Source of the DNA: Fuerstiella sp. | GTDB taxonomy: Bacteria > Planctomycetota > Planctomycetia > Planctomycetales > Planctomycetaceae | Assembly (NCBI GenBank): GCA_029247265.1 | Contig: JAQWLN010000003.1 | Location: 1 to 58,524, forward strand | Length of the DNA stretch: 58,524 nucleotides | Reading direction: 5' to 3' | Shown here: piece by piece, positions 18,307-26,309 of the stretch | Layout of the letters: each line of letters starts with the position of its first letter | How positions within the stretch are numbered: position 1 is the first letter of the stretch | Notes under the pieces: generated by a model | What the model was told of the DNA's origin: nothing | Database searches by the model: none | Seen by the model: only the letters and a program-made list of their open reading frames with translations | Program-made: the position numbers and the translations under genes

Positions 18307-19845
18307 ATGGCTCAGAAGAATAATGGACCGGTCATCGGGATGGCAATTTTTATTGTGCTGTCCATCATGTTCGCCGTGTTTTGGTACATGACATGGTCAG
18401 ACAATCAGCTCGTGTACAAGTCTCTGGCCGATGCAACTCAGAAAGAGCAGGATCTGAATGGAACCGTTCGTGACGCACTTGAGGAAATCCGACTTCTGAA
18501 GGGGCTGATTGGCGTCGGAGAGAATACTGAACCAGGTGCTGGTGATACAGATGAGGACACCGCCAATGGCCGCACACAGCAGATTCTTAATGAACTTGCC
18601 GGTGACGGCACAGCTGCGCTGCCAAATCTGATCGGGGCGTTGCAGAAAGAGTCAGCAGAAAACAATAAGAACTCATTCACAGCAACAGATCGCATGAGAC
18701 AGCTGGGTTTGAAGCGTACGGAAAACGGCCAGCTGACCCAGAGCAAGGATGAGGAAATTGAGAAACACAAGGCCGCACTTGCGAAGGCCGAGGAAAAACG
18801 GATCGAGCAGGAAGCGATCCACAACGAAGAATTGGCTCAACTGGGAGAACAGGTCGACACATTGCGTGGAACCACCGTTCGACTGGAAGACGAACTCGCT
18901 GCACTCAGAGTGTCAACGAATCGTCAGATCGAAGATCTTGTGGACGACAACAACGACAAGCGGACTGCGATCGTCGACTTACGATCCCGTCTGCGACAGA
19001 AGGATGATCCAACATTTTCCACAGCCGACGCTCATATTCACTCCGTCGACCACAACCGTGGACTTTGCTACATCGACCTGGGTCGAGCTGATGGCCTGAG
19101 AGAGGGCGTCACATTTTCAGTATACACGCCAGGCAATTCCGGTGTTGGCCGTAACAATACGAGTGACATCAAGGGCAAGATTGAAGTCGTCGACATTCTG
19201 GCCGACCATCGTGCAGAAGCGAGAATTGTAAAGCAGGACCTGGGTCGTCCGATTGCGGGAGATGACCCCATCTATTCTCCGATATTCCAGACAGGTCAAT
19301 CTCTGGAAATAGCTGTGGCAGGGCGCATCGCTCTGGACGGGCTCGACCGTAGTCAGTTTCGGCGGCTGGTCACAGCGGCCGGTGGACGGATTTCGGTTCA
19401 GGTTGGTGATGAGGGTGACTTCACCGACGGCAAGGGCAACCCTGTTGATTCCAACGACGCACCACGCCGGATCTCTTCTCGGACCCGCTATCTGATCATC
19501 GCAGATCTTGGCGATGATACAGAGAATCAGGAATTGGAACAGATCTACAAACGTATCCGAGACAACACTCAGAAACTGCGCAATCAGGCTGAAAACCTGG
19601 GCATCTACGAGATCGGTTTGTCAACCTTTCTGGAACATATTGGCTACAGCCGAAAACAGGTTAAATGGACACCGGAAAGCCGCAGCAGTTTCCCGGGCAA
19701 ACTACCAAACGGTTCGCACAGTGATTCGGTCAACTCAAGCTTCCGCCAGAGTCAAAGTTCTGCTGTCATTTCGCAAAAATATTCCGGTGGCACACAGTCA
19801 ACCACATCTTCCACCGGCAACAACAGCAAAGCGTTCGGGAACTAG
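18307..19845 (+). CDS. Membrane-anchored coiled-coil protein with FlgT-C-like and BRCT-like regions, function unknown
   Basis: A 512-residue protein. Residues 8-30 are a single membrane helix ('VIGMAIFIVLSIMFAVFWYM'), followed by a long Glu/Lys/Ala-rich coiled coil to about 235. Residues about 238-330 ('DHNRGLCYIDLGRADGLREG', 'FSVYTPG', 'IEVVDILADHRAEARI') resemble a small beta-barrel of the FlgT C-terminal type. Residues about 335-410 ('LEIAVAGRIALDGLDRSQF', 'AAGGRISVQ', 'RTRYLIIADLG') look like a BRCT-like fold. The tail is Ser/Gly/Asn-rich. The fold calls are pattern impressions. It stands alone. A role in the cell envelope is plausible but not shown. Confidence 0.7.
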   Translation: MAQKNNGPVIGMAIFIVLSIMFAVFWYMTWSDNQLVYKSLADATQKEQDLNGTVRDALEEIRLLKGLIGVGENTEPGAGDTDEDTANGRTQQILNELAGDGTAALPNLIGALQKESAENNKNSFTATDRMRQLGLKRTENGQLTQSKDEEIEKHKAALAKAEEKRIEQEAIHNEELAQLGEQVDTLRGTTVRLEDELAALRVSTNRQIEDLVDDNNDKRTAIVDLRSRLRQKDDPTFSTADAHIHSVDHNRGLCYIDLGRADGLREGVTFSVYTPGNSGVGRNNTSDIKGKIEVVDILADHRAEARIVKQDLGRPIAGDDPIYSPIFQTGQSLEIAVAGRIALDGLDRSQFRRLVTAAGGRISVQVGDEGDFTDGKGNPVDSNDAPRRISSRTRYLIIADLGDDTENQELEQIYKRIRDNTQKLRNQAENLGIYEIGLSTFLEHIGYSRKQVKWTPESRSSFPGKLPNGSHSDSVNSSFRQSQSSAVISQKYSGGTQSTTSSTGNNSKAFGN

Positions 19846-19947
19846 AGCCGTCAACGTCTTGTCGTTAACCATACCGGCTCGTAGGCGTGTCGAAACTGCT
19901 ATCGAAAAACGTTCTTGGAGGACACAAGACAGCGTGAAACGCTGGAG
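19844..19947 (+). repeat. 104-bp structured dispersed repeat, copy A
   Basis: These 104 bases align without gaps to 50329-50432, with about 21 mismatches (roughly 80% identity). Both copies keep the hairpin CAGCGTGAAACGCTG (here 19930-19944), a perfect 6-base stem with a GAA loop, and the stretch GGCTCGT. Copy A begins at the stop codon of the coiled-coil protein gene. Copy B sits inside a transposase remnant, so the unit has probably moved. Confidence 0.65.
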
Positions 19948-19959
19948 ACCGGGAGCGTG

Positions 19960-20036
19960 CCGTGACAGCTGCCCGGTGCTTTCATAGTAAACCGCGGAAA
20001 CGTCCCTTCCGCGCTGGCCGAACGGAACTGTCACGG
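19960..20036. other. Long stem-loop between convergent genes
   Basis: CCGTGACAG at 19960-19968 pairs exactly with CTGTCACGG at 20028-20036. Inside, CGCGGAA at 19993-19999 pairs with TTCCGCG at 20007-20013. It lies just past repeat copy A, in the gap between the coiled-coil gene and the convergent SDR gene. It could act as a two-way terminator or be part of a structured RNA, but it has no T run. Confidence 0.45.
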
Positions 20037-20059
20037 ACAGGATCAGCAGCCCCGTGCCG

Positions 20060-20842
20060 CTATTGTTTGCCTTCTTCGCGATTGGACCACCATGGCAGAC
20101 CGACACCGCCGTCCATGGTCATAGTGCTGCCGGTCATGTAGGCCGCGTCGTCGCTGAGAGTAAAGCAGACGCCTTTGGCCATTTCCTCGGGGGTTCCCAT
20201 ACGTTTCATCGGCAGGGTCTGGGCCCCCTGGCTCAGCTCATCCTCTGAGAAAAACTTGCGTTCGCCGGGCGTGTCGATCCAGCCGGGGTGGAAGATGTTC
20301 ACCCGAATACCGTGTTTCACAAGTTCGATCGCAGCCGTTCGAGCCATATGGTCGATGGCAGCTTTCGCCATGTTGTAAGCCATCGCCGTGGGAATCGGAA
20401 TGACAGCATGCGGCGAACTGATCACAGTGATCGCTCCTCCGTTCCCCTGTCTGACCATCTGCTGCGACGCTGCACGGACCCCGAAAAATGCTCCCCACAT
20501 GCTCACATCGATGGTGCGTTTGAATCCTTCAATATCGGCCTCCACCATTAGTTGCCGATCACTGTAAACGGCATTGCTGACGAACACGTCTAGAGAACCA
20601 AATTCCGACACTGTTCGTGCCACCATATCTTCAACGGCAGCCTGATCTGAAACATCCGCTGCGACGACCAGGGCCTTTCGACCAAGGCTGCGGATCTGTT
20701 TCGCAACCTGTTCGGCCTGATCTTTACTGGCGTGGCAATTGATCGTGACGTTTGCTCCCTGCCGAGCAAGTTCGATCGCTACTCCCGCTCCGATTCCCTT
20801 GGAGGAGCCGGTCACAAGAGCATTTTTCCCTTCGAAACTCAT
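20060..20842 (-). CDS. SDR family NAD(P)-dependent oxidoreductase
   Basis: About 260 residues from ATG 20842; a TTG at 20866 would add eight polar residues. The cofactor motif 'TGSSKGIG' is at 11-18, catalytic Ser near 142 ('VISSPH'), and Y156-x3-K160 in 'YNMAK'. 'HPGWIDTPGE' and 'YMTGSTMTMDGG' are typical SDR C-terminal motifs. The family reduces or oxidises carbonyl/hydroxyl groups; glucose 1-dehydrogenase-like and FabG-like members look alike here, so the substrate is open. It is cytosolic and transcribed alone or with weak linkage to the next minus-strand gene. Confidence 0.9.
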   Translation of the reverse strand: MSFEGKNALVTGSSKGIGAGVAIELARQGANVTINCHASKDQAEQVAKQIRSLGRKALVVAADVSDQAAVEDMVARTVSEFGSLDVFVSNAVYSDRQLMVEADIEGFKRTIDVSMWGAFFGVRAASQQMVRQGNGGAITVISSPHAVIPIPTAMAYNMAKAAIDHMARTAAIELVKHGIRVNIFHPGWIDTPGERKFFSEDELSQGAQTLPMKRMGTPEEMAKGVCFTLSDDAAYMTGSTMTMDGGVGLPWWSNREEGKQ

Positions 20843-21062
20843 ACTGCTATCACTTCCACTGGACAAATTTTCCGGACCGCGAAGAGTCGTAGTTTAACGA
20901 CGTAACGGATCGTCAACCAGCGCTGCGCCCCAGCTATTTGGTCCTTCGGGAATAGGTGTTCCGCAAGACTCTGAATCCAACGATAGCTGGCGGGCCACAC
21001 GGGAAGAGAAGCAGTCGGTTTCGGGTGACCGGCCCAACAAATTCTCGCAGGGACTGACCTGA

Positions 21063-21887
21063 TCAACGCCGCAGTGACAGCAGCATTTCTTCCTGATAGC
21101 TCCGAAATGGTATCTTCTTGAGCGTACCGTCAACGACCATCGCGTCCCAGCTGTTAATCAGACCGCGATCGCGGTCCGTCAGATTACGGACGAACTGATG
21201 CTCCGCTCGCAATATAAGTCGCTCATCCGGCCGCAGATCGAGCTGCACAAGAACTGGTATTCGATTCTTCAGTTTTCGCAGTCGTGCATTCAATGCAAGT
21301 CGTGGCTCAGGAAACATGCTGGATGGGTGTAAGAGGTAGTTCAGGCGAGCCGTCCAATCGGTGTACGTCAGATACCGCTTCAACTGCTCCACGTCTTCCC
21401 ATTCCCGAGTGCTGACCGAGTACTTCCACGATAAAGCCTGTAGTGACAGCAGGCCAGTCCGTGAATCAAAGCTGCTTTCAAAGTCAGGGTTCAACTGAAA
21501 TTCAAGTATTCTCGCGGCTCGCTCAGCTTCCGGCGCCTGCTTCGCAGTCAGTTCACGGATGTATTCCTTAATTTTCGGCCCGCGTTCCCTCAGCATGTTC
21601 TGTAGTTCATTAAACAGAATTGTCGTACTGACTCCGCGTTGCGCATTAATGACGGTAAATCTCTTCCCCGTCGGATCATAGATGACGACTTCACCAGCAG
21701 CTTCTACATAGTCGTAAATGCGGCCGTTATGAAACAGAGAAAAACTGCTGGCCAGAACCGGCTCCTGACCAGCTGGCGTCAACTGGCCGGCATCGTAGAC
21801 AACGGTGGAGACTCGAAGCCCCTGACCAACTGCAGATGAACAGAGTCCAACCACAAGCAGAAATGGCAACAGTCGAGAACTCAGCAT
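21063..21887 (-). CDS. Secreted protein of unknown function
   Basis: About 274 residues from ATG 21887, where a signal peptide, MLSSRLLPFLLVVGLCSSAVG, begins; an upstream start at 21971 would bury it. The mature protein has 'LRVSTVVYDAG', 'FHNGRIYDYVEAAGEVVIYD', 'GKRFTVINAQRGVST' and a helical second half. The pattern suggests a short beta-sheet domain reporting a value set followed by an alpha-helical domain. I do not recognise a named family, though it resembles hypothetical secreted proteins in other planctomycetes. No Cys motifs occur in the mature chain. The preceding gap to the next gene is about 295 bases. Confidence 0.7.
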   Translation of the reverse strand: MLSSRLLPFLLVVGLCSSAVGQGLRVSTVVYDAGQLTPAGQEPVLASSFSLFHNGRIYDYVEAAGEVVIYDPTGKRFTVINAQRGVSTTILFNELQNMLRERGPKIKEYIRELTAKQAPEAERAARILEFQLNPDFESSFDSRTGLLSLQALSWKYSVSTREWEDVEQLKRYLTYTDWTARLNYLLHPSSMFPEPRLALNARLRKLKNRIPVLVQLDLRPDERLILRAEHQFVRNLTDRDRGLINSWDAMVVDGTLKKIPFRSYQEEMLLSLRR

Positions 21888-22181
21888 TGTACAGCACTCC
21901 ACATTGGGCTTTCCGACAACCAACACGAGCCAGAACATTATCAGACATTCTGTGGCGAGAGCAATCTGCACTAACTCGCTTCACGAACACGAATCGCAGC
22001 AAAAACGGTCGCTATATGATGACCTGCAGAATCTGCCGATGGTTGCAACCGAACAGGCGGCAGGGTGCCACATGCGCAGCAAAAAACGGTGACTCCGGGC
22101 AGGCACCGTCTTCTGCTGTTGTTCGCTGTGCCGGCGGGGCTTCCCCAAACCCGGGGCTCCGAATCGAAGTGCTGTCGCCAG

Positions 22182-22736
22182 TTAGTTCAGGATCTTACTG
22201 GTGTCTCCGACAATCTTTGCGATTGCCTCACCGTTCAGGCTGCCGACACTATAGGCGTGATTAACCTTTACATCAGATTCCACCCACATCATGACAGTGA
22301 TGTCTGCGTCCCTGGCAATGTGATACTTACCGGGCCCATCTGAGTTTTCGAAGACGGTCAGGGGAGTGTGCTTGATGCCGTGAGTGTTGGCCGCTTTCTT
22401 AAGTTTCGCCTGAGCCGCGATCTGATCATCCGTCAGCAGTACGACAAATGCTGCCATTCGGCTGTCACGATTCTTTCCTACGACCGCGTCCAGCTCCTTA
22501 ATTAATTTTGTGACGTTGTCATCCAGCTTACGAGCGAAAATACTGACCACTGGCTGAGCACCGTAGCGGCAGCGGTAACACAGTTTTTCTCCCGCAGACG
22601 GTCCTGTCACGTCGGCCACGTAGAATGCACCTGGATAGGCCCCTACCTGAAGTCCGGACTCAACGTCAGCGGCATTGGTAACGCCGCAGGTCAGCAGAGC
22701 ACCCGTTAAGATGCCATGAGTCAAAATCGTACGCAT
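22182..22736 (-). CDS. Exported thioredoxin-fold-like protein with CxxC
   Basis: About 184 residues from ATG 22736, which has AAGGAG nine bases upstream in an A-rich leader. The signal peptide is MRTILTHGILTGALLTCGVT with cleavage near 'NAAD'. The mature protein has C53-x-x-C56 in 'KLCYRCRYGAQPVVSIFAR', then 'ITVMMWVESDVKVNHAYSV', reminiscent of a thioredoxin-like sheet. This resembles a family of planctomycete periplasmic proteins whose role is not established. It lies 105 bases downstream of the exported peroxiredoxin and reads the same way, so a shared redox task is plausible. Confidence 0.72.
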   Translation of the reverse strand: MRTILTHGILTGALLTCGVTNAADVESGLQVGAYPGAFYVADVTGPSAGEKLCYRCRYGAQPVVSIFARKLDDNVTKLIKELDAVVGKNRDSRMAAFVVLLTDDQIAAQAKLKKAANTHGIKHTPLTVFENSDGPGKYHIARDADITVMMWVESDVKVNHAYSVGSLNGEAIAKIVGDTSKILN

Positions 22737-22841
22737 TGTTCGAAACTCCTTTTTTTGAAATGCGATTGGTACAGATTGTCGAACCAACCATCCAGTTACT
22801 GCAATGGTCGTATACAGCCATGTCGTAATCATCACACGCGA

Positions 22842-23423
22842 TTATTGTGTGGAGGCAGTCAGTTGTCTAACGAATTTCAGCACGGACTTTCCGTCCGCAG
22901 GAGCTTTGACATTCGTCCTGCGATGCACAATGCGCCCCGTCCGATCGATCACAAACGTCCAGCGTTGAGCAGTCACGCCTCGGACCAGCTTTTGCTGCTT
23001 ACCCTGAATGAGTCGAGTAATCCTGCCACCACCACGCACGGGAACACCAAAAGCGTGAGCCACCTTGCCATCTTCGTCGGCAAGCAATGGAAAATTCAGT
23101 GCATGGGCTTTCTTGAAGAGCTTGTGATTGCCAGACGAGTCTCCGCTAACACCGACAACTGCGGCACCGGCCTGTTTTAGTTCCTCAATTTGATCGCGAA
23201 ACCCGCACGCCTGAGCTGTGCAACCAACTGTCATGTCCGCCGGGTAAAAATACACAACCAGCATCGATTTCCCGACGTGGTCAGTCGATCGCCAAAGCTG
23301 CCCTCGGTCGTCATTTGCTTCAAACTGGGGCGCGAGGGCGCCTTCGTTGAGCGAAACGTACTGATCGCCCGCCAGACAAACCGTCGGCATCAACAGAAGG
23401 GTAATGATCGAAGGTAAATGCAT
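22842..23423 (-). CDS. Exported peroxiredoxin, BCP/PrxQ type
   Basis: About 193 residues from ATG 23423; the earlier start at 23573 is not supported because the signal peptide MHLPSIITLLLMPTVCLA begins at the later one. The active site 'YFYPADMTVGCTAQACGFRD' has the peroxidatic C68 and a second Cys five residues on (C73), the BCP/PrxQ pattern. 'AVVGVSGDSSGNHKLF' and 'FPLLADEDGKVAHAFGV' are typical. It should reduce peroxides in the periplasm, using a thiol partner; the adjacent CxxC protein is a candidate. Confidence 0.9.
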   Translation of the reverse strand: MHLPSIITLLLMPTVCLAGDQYVSLNEGALAPQFEANDDRGQLWRSTDHVGKSMLVVYFYPADMTVGCTAQACGFRDQIEELKQAGAAVVGVSGDSSGNHKLFKKAHALNFPLLADEDGKVAHAFGVPVRGGGRITRLIQGKQQKLVRGVTAQRWTFVIDRTGRIVHRRTNVKAPADGKSVLKFVRQLTASTQ

Positions 23424-23790
23424 CGCAACGAGGTGGCTCCTGTCCAACCTACCCCGGGATCGTAACGGGGCGGTCAGAGAATAAACAGAAAGGTGGACTG
23501 CCGCAGAACACGTCCGACAGCAGCTGGGGGTGGGGTAGTCAGGAAGGCAGTTGATGACGTCAATGAAAACCACACTACAGACGACATCAAGCTGAGTAGC
23601 ATACGGCGACCGGTGCCCGAGGTCAAATCTCTGCCCAATAATGTCGAGTTTCTATGGATTCTCAGCGATCCGGCAGCGCTGGACCGCGTTTCTGGCTGCA
23701 ATCCAGGAAGACTCGGAGGCCTTGACGTGTGAGGCATGCGACCGCTGCAGTTGCGAAGTGCCGAATGATAAGCGGTCCGCCTGACAGCGA
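23424..23790. other. Intergenic region, nothing recognised
   Basis: About 365 bases between the peroxiredoxin start and the end of the GIY-YIG gene. It should hold the peroxiredoxin promoter. Short open frames on both strands have no domain content. No strong hairpin was seen. Confidence 0.45.
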
Positions 23791-24138
23791 TCAGTCCGGG
23801 AAACCGGTATCACAACCATTTTGACTTGAACGCAGAAGCTCTTCTTTCAGCTTCCGTGACAGGGCCTTGATTGCCAACTCGCGTTTCAGCGCCATGCTGT
23901 GACTTGGCTGCTGCTCGTGATATTCCACCTCGACGGGCAGGCGGCTTCGCGTGTAGCGCGACGCGGTCCCGGCATTATGTCGTTTAATTCGGGCCTCCAT
24001 GTCTTTGGTGATCCCTGTGTAGAGGGAGCCATCCGCGCATCGGAGAATGTAGACGAACCAAACCTCTGTCGATCCCTTTGTGTTTTTCAAAACTCCACCG
24101 CGTCCATTAAACAGTATCGCATGGCGGTCAAACCACAT
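23791..24138 (-). CDS. GIY-YIG nuclease family protein (UPF0213-like)
   Basis: The domain reads 'VYILRCADGSLYTGITKD' followed by 'ARIKRHNAGTASRYTRSR' and 'EYHEQQPSHSMALKRELAIK', a single compact GIY-YIG domain as in YhbQ/UPF0213 proteins, about 80 residues. The start is unclear: ATG 24138 gives 115 residues with a 25-residue leader, and a TTG at 24087 with GGAG close upstream gives a shorter form nearer the family length. Upstream extension beyond 24138 overlaps the NrtS-like gene. Its cellular role in this family is unresolved; DNA nicking is assumed from the domain. Confidence 0.85.
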   Translation of the reverse strand: MWFDRHAILFNGRGGVLKNTKGSTEVWFVYILRCADGSLYTGITKDMEARIKRHNAGTASRYTRSRLPVEVEYHEQQPSHSMALKRELAIKALSRKLKEELLRSSQNGCDTGFPD

Positions 24139-24167
24139 TGTAGCTTCATAACAGGTTGCTGAGCCGG

Positions 24168-24413
24168 TTACGACATGTCTTGCTGGGATTCGTCGCGCTG
24201 CGACTGCCTTTCGCCGGACATCGCCAGCACGCTTGAAATCGTCGACACAAAATACGGTACGAAAAACGTCAGTCCTGATTGCACCATGCATGAGGAACTG
24301 AAGTGTCCGCTGGCAACGCACGAACCGTGGTTAATGGCAATCAGCAGGCTGCCGACAATGGCTGCCAGAATGAGGGATCGGTGAACGACCGGCCATTGAA
24401 ACGCATATTTCAT
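24168..24413 (-). CDS. nrtS: NrtS-like small membrane protein (nitrate/nitrite transporter family)
   Basis: An 81-residue protein with two membrane helices: 'LILAAIVGSLLIAINHG' and 'LTFFVPYFVSTISSVLAM'. The pair 'INHG' and 'VPYFVSTISSV' matches the NrtS family, short proteins linked to nitrate and nitrite transport in cyanobacteria. It starts at ATG 24413 and ends 29 bases before the GIY-YIG start, so the two may be co-transcribed. The leader contains a perfect hairpin at 24434-24456, and further upstream lie a 26-base palindrome and another inverted repeat, suggesting strict regulation. The transport role is inferred from family alone. Confidence 0.62.
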   Translation of the reverse strand: MKYAFQWPVVHRSLILAAIVGSLLIAINHGSCVASGHFSSSCMVQSGLTFFVPYFVSTISSVLAMSGERQSQRDESQQDMS

Positions 24414-24433
24414 TATCGGTGCTCACTCTGATG

Positions 24434-24456
24434 GGCAACGCTGCCCTCGCGTTGCC
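24434..24456 (-). repeat. Perfect hairpin in the nrtS-like leader
   Basis: GGCAACGC and GCGTTGCC pair exactly over 8 bases with a 7-base loop. It ends 20 bases before the NrtS-like ATG, so it would lie in the leader RNA. It may control access to the start or be a REP-like repeat. Confidence 0.5.
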
Positions 24457-24483
24457 TGGACTCCGTACGCCTGGGTGGCCGCT

Positions 24484-24509
24484 ATGTATTGGTGTCGACA
24501 CCAATACAT
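24484..24509. promoter_or_regulatory. 26-base perfect palindrome upstream of nrtS-like gene
   Basis: ATGTATTGGTGTC is followed at once by its exact reverse complement, giving 26 bases without a mismatch, centred on GTCGAC. It lies 71-96 bases upstream of the NrtS-like start. A palindrome of this length without a spacer is very unlikely by chance, and the form suits a homodimeric repressor or activator site. Confidence 0.65.
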
Positions 24510-24614
24510 CATTGCTTACAGAAATTTCTATTTGTCGCATCAATCGTTCATAGAAAGGTGATTCGATACTTGCCCGTCCGGACCACAGGGGGCGAACGGG
24601 CCCGCGCCGCTGGA

Positions 24615-24636
24615 ATGCATCTTTATGAAGATGCAT
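24615..24636. promoter_or_regulatory. Inverted repeat of ATGCATCTT / AAGATGCAT
   Basis: Two exact 9-base arms are separated by TATG. AAGATGCAT equals the half-site of the enterobacterial NsrR consensus, but the arms here face outward compared with a normal NsrR palindrome. It lies about 200 bases upstream of the NrtS-like gene and 90 bases past the end of the DUF1501 gene. Confidence 0.5.
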
Positions 24637-24726
24637 GGTGAAACAATATTCTGTCTTCAGCATTTCGGTGCAGTACCGTGAAAAGTTCTCAGGGAAGACG
24701 CCAATCGATCTGAGTGTCGTCCGGTA

Positions 24727-26175
24727 TCAGGCCAGAATTTCATGCATCACATGACCATGAACGTCGGTCAGTCGCTGGTCACGGCCACCATGCCGGAAGA
24801 CAAGCTGTTCGTGATTGATCCCCAATTGATTCAGAATCGTTGCATGGATGTCGTGAATGCCGACCTGGTCCTGGATGACGGAGTTCCCGAAGTCGTCCGT
24901 TTCGCCGAATGCGAATCCTTGTTTGAAGCCTCCGCCGGCCATGAAGATCGAATAGCCATTGACGTGATGATCCCGGCCGCAGTCAGGAGTAACTCTTGGC
25001 GTGTGGGGTGTGCGTCCCATTTCGCCGGCCCACACGACAATTGTCTCGTCCAGCAGTCCTCGCTGTTTCAGATCGATGATCAATGCGGCGACCGACTGTT
25101 CTGTGACGCGAGCATTCTTTTCGTGATTCTGCTTCAGCAGTCCGTGCTGGTCCCAGGGGGAATTATTGCCATCGAAGCTGGGGCAGGTGATTTCGACGAA
25201 CCGTACTCCGGATTCGACCAACCGTCTTGCTCGAAGTGCCTGGGTCGCATACAGACGCTGGTGTTCGTCGCTGGAGTCAACGCCGTACAGTTGGCGAATG
25301 TGTGCTGGTTCCTGGCTGATGTCAGAAATCTCAGGAACGGTGCTCTGCATGCGGAACGCAGTTTCGTAACCTGCGATCGCCCCTTCGATTGCTCTTGAGT
25401 CGGCAGACTGACCGGCGAAGTCCCGATCCTGTTCGGCCAGCAATGTCAGCTTGCGTTGCTGCAGACCGGGTGGGTCAGACGGAACGATGTTGTCTACCGG
25501 AACACCCGATGGACGCAACGCTGTTGCCTGATGTAGCGCCGGCAGGAATGAGCTGCCAAAGTTCTCCAGCCCGCCATTCGGCACCCAGTCGTTGTTGAGC
25601 AGCACATACGCCGGCAGGTTCTGGTTTTCACTTCCCAGGCCATACGAGACCCAGGCTCCGAAACTGGGAGCCTGACCGGTAATTCGCCCGGTATGCATCA
25701 GCAGCGCCTGCTGCCCATGCAGTGGTAGTTCGCCCAGCATTGACCGTACAACACAAATGTCATCGGCGACTCCGGCGATGTGTGGAAACAGGTCACTGAC
25801 CCACAATCCGCTCTCACCACGTTGTTTGAATTTCCACGGGCATCGCAGCCAAACACGTTCAGCCGAAGACTGCGAACGTTTGGACACCGCAGCGGCGCCA
25901 ATCGGCTGTCCTTCGCGTGTCGTCAGTTCCGGCTTGGGATCAAAGGTGTCCACATGACTTGGCCCACCGTCCATAAAGCAGAGAATAACGTTCTTTGCTC
26001 GGGCAGCAGAATGCGCCAATGCCATTTCGTGTCCATCTGCAATTGCTCGATCAGCCAGCAGTCCACCAAGCGCCAACCAGCCAAACCCCGCTGACGAATT
26101 CTTCAGGAAACTGCGGCGCGAGAAGTCACCGGCAATCTGCCCCGGACATCCGCACTGTGTTCGTGATGTGTTCAT
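24727..26175 (-). CDS. DUF1501 domain-containing protein, Tat-exported
   Basis: A 482-residue protein. The N-terminus has a twin-Arg signal, 'DFSRRSFLKNSSAGFG', with a hydrophobic stretch ending near 'RAIADGHEM'. The body shows DUF1501 motifs: 'NVILCFMDGGPSHVDTFDP', 'WDQHGLLKQNHEK', 'ETIVVWAGEMGRTP', 'GRDHHVNGYSIFMAGGGF' and 'IHDIHATILNQLGI'. The family belongs to the alkaline phosphatase/sulfatase-like fold, but its activity is not established. It lies directly downstream of a DUF1549/DUF1553 gene, the standard planctomycete pair, and is likely co-transcribed with it. Confidence 0.95.
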   Translation of the reverse strand: MNTSRTQCGCPGQIAGDFSRRSFLKNSSAGFGWLALGGLLADRAIADGHEMALAHSAARAKNVILCFMDGGPSHVDTFDPKPELTTREGQPIGAAAVSKRSQSSAERVWLRCPWKFKQRGESGLWVSDLFPHIAGVADDICVVRSMLGELPLHGQQALLMHTGRITGQAPSFGAWVSYGLGSENQNLPAYVLLNNDWVPNGGLENFGSSFLPALHQATALRPSGVPVDNIVPSDPPGLQQRKLTLLAEQDRDFAGQSADSRAIEGAIAGYETAFRMQSTVPEISDISQEPAHIRQLYGVDSSDEHQRLYATQALRARRLVESGVRFVEITCPSFDGNNSPWDQHGLLKQNHEKNARVTEQSVAALIIDLKQRGLLDETIVVWAGEMGRTPHTPRVTPDCGRDHHVNGYSIFMAGGGFKQGFAFGETDDFGNSVIQDQVGIHDIHATILNQLGINHEQLVFRHGGRDQRLTDVHGHVMHEILA

Positions 26176-26309
26176 GAAACGCGTAAGTCTTTCGAATGTC
26201 GATTTTTCGTTTCGTGGTTATTCAGGCAATGGACTGCAGTGAGGGGGCGAATGCTTTGCGATCGGTGGCTTAAACAGACCGTCGGATCCGGCTGGTGCCA
26301 TTCCTCAGA

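Noticed and set aside
24571..24601. GCCCGT and ACGGGC inverted repeat
   Set aside because: The arms are only 6 bases with an 18-base gap, so this is too weak beside the stronger repeats nearby.
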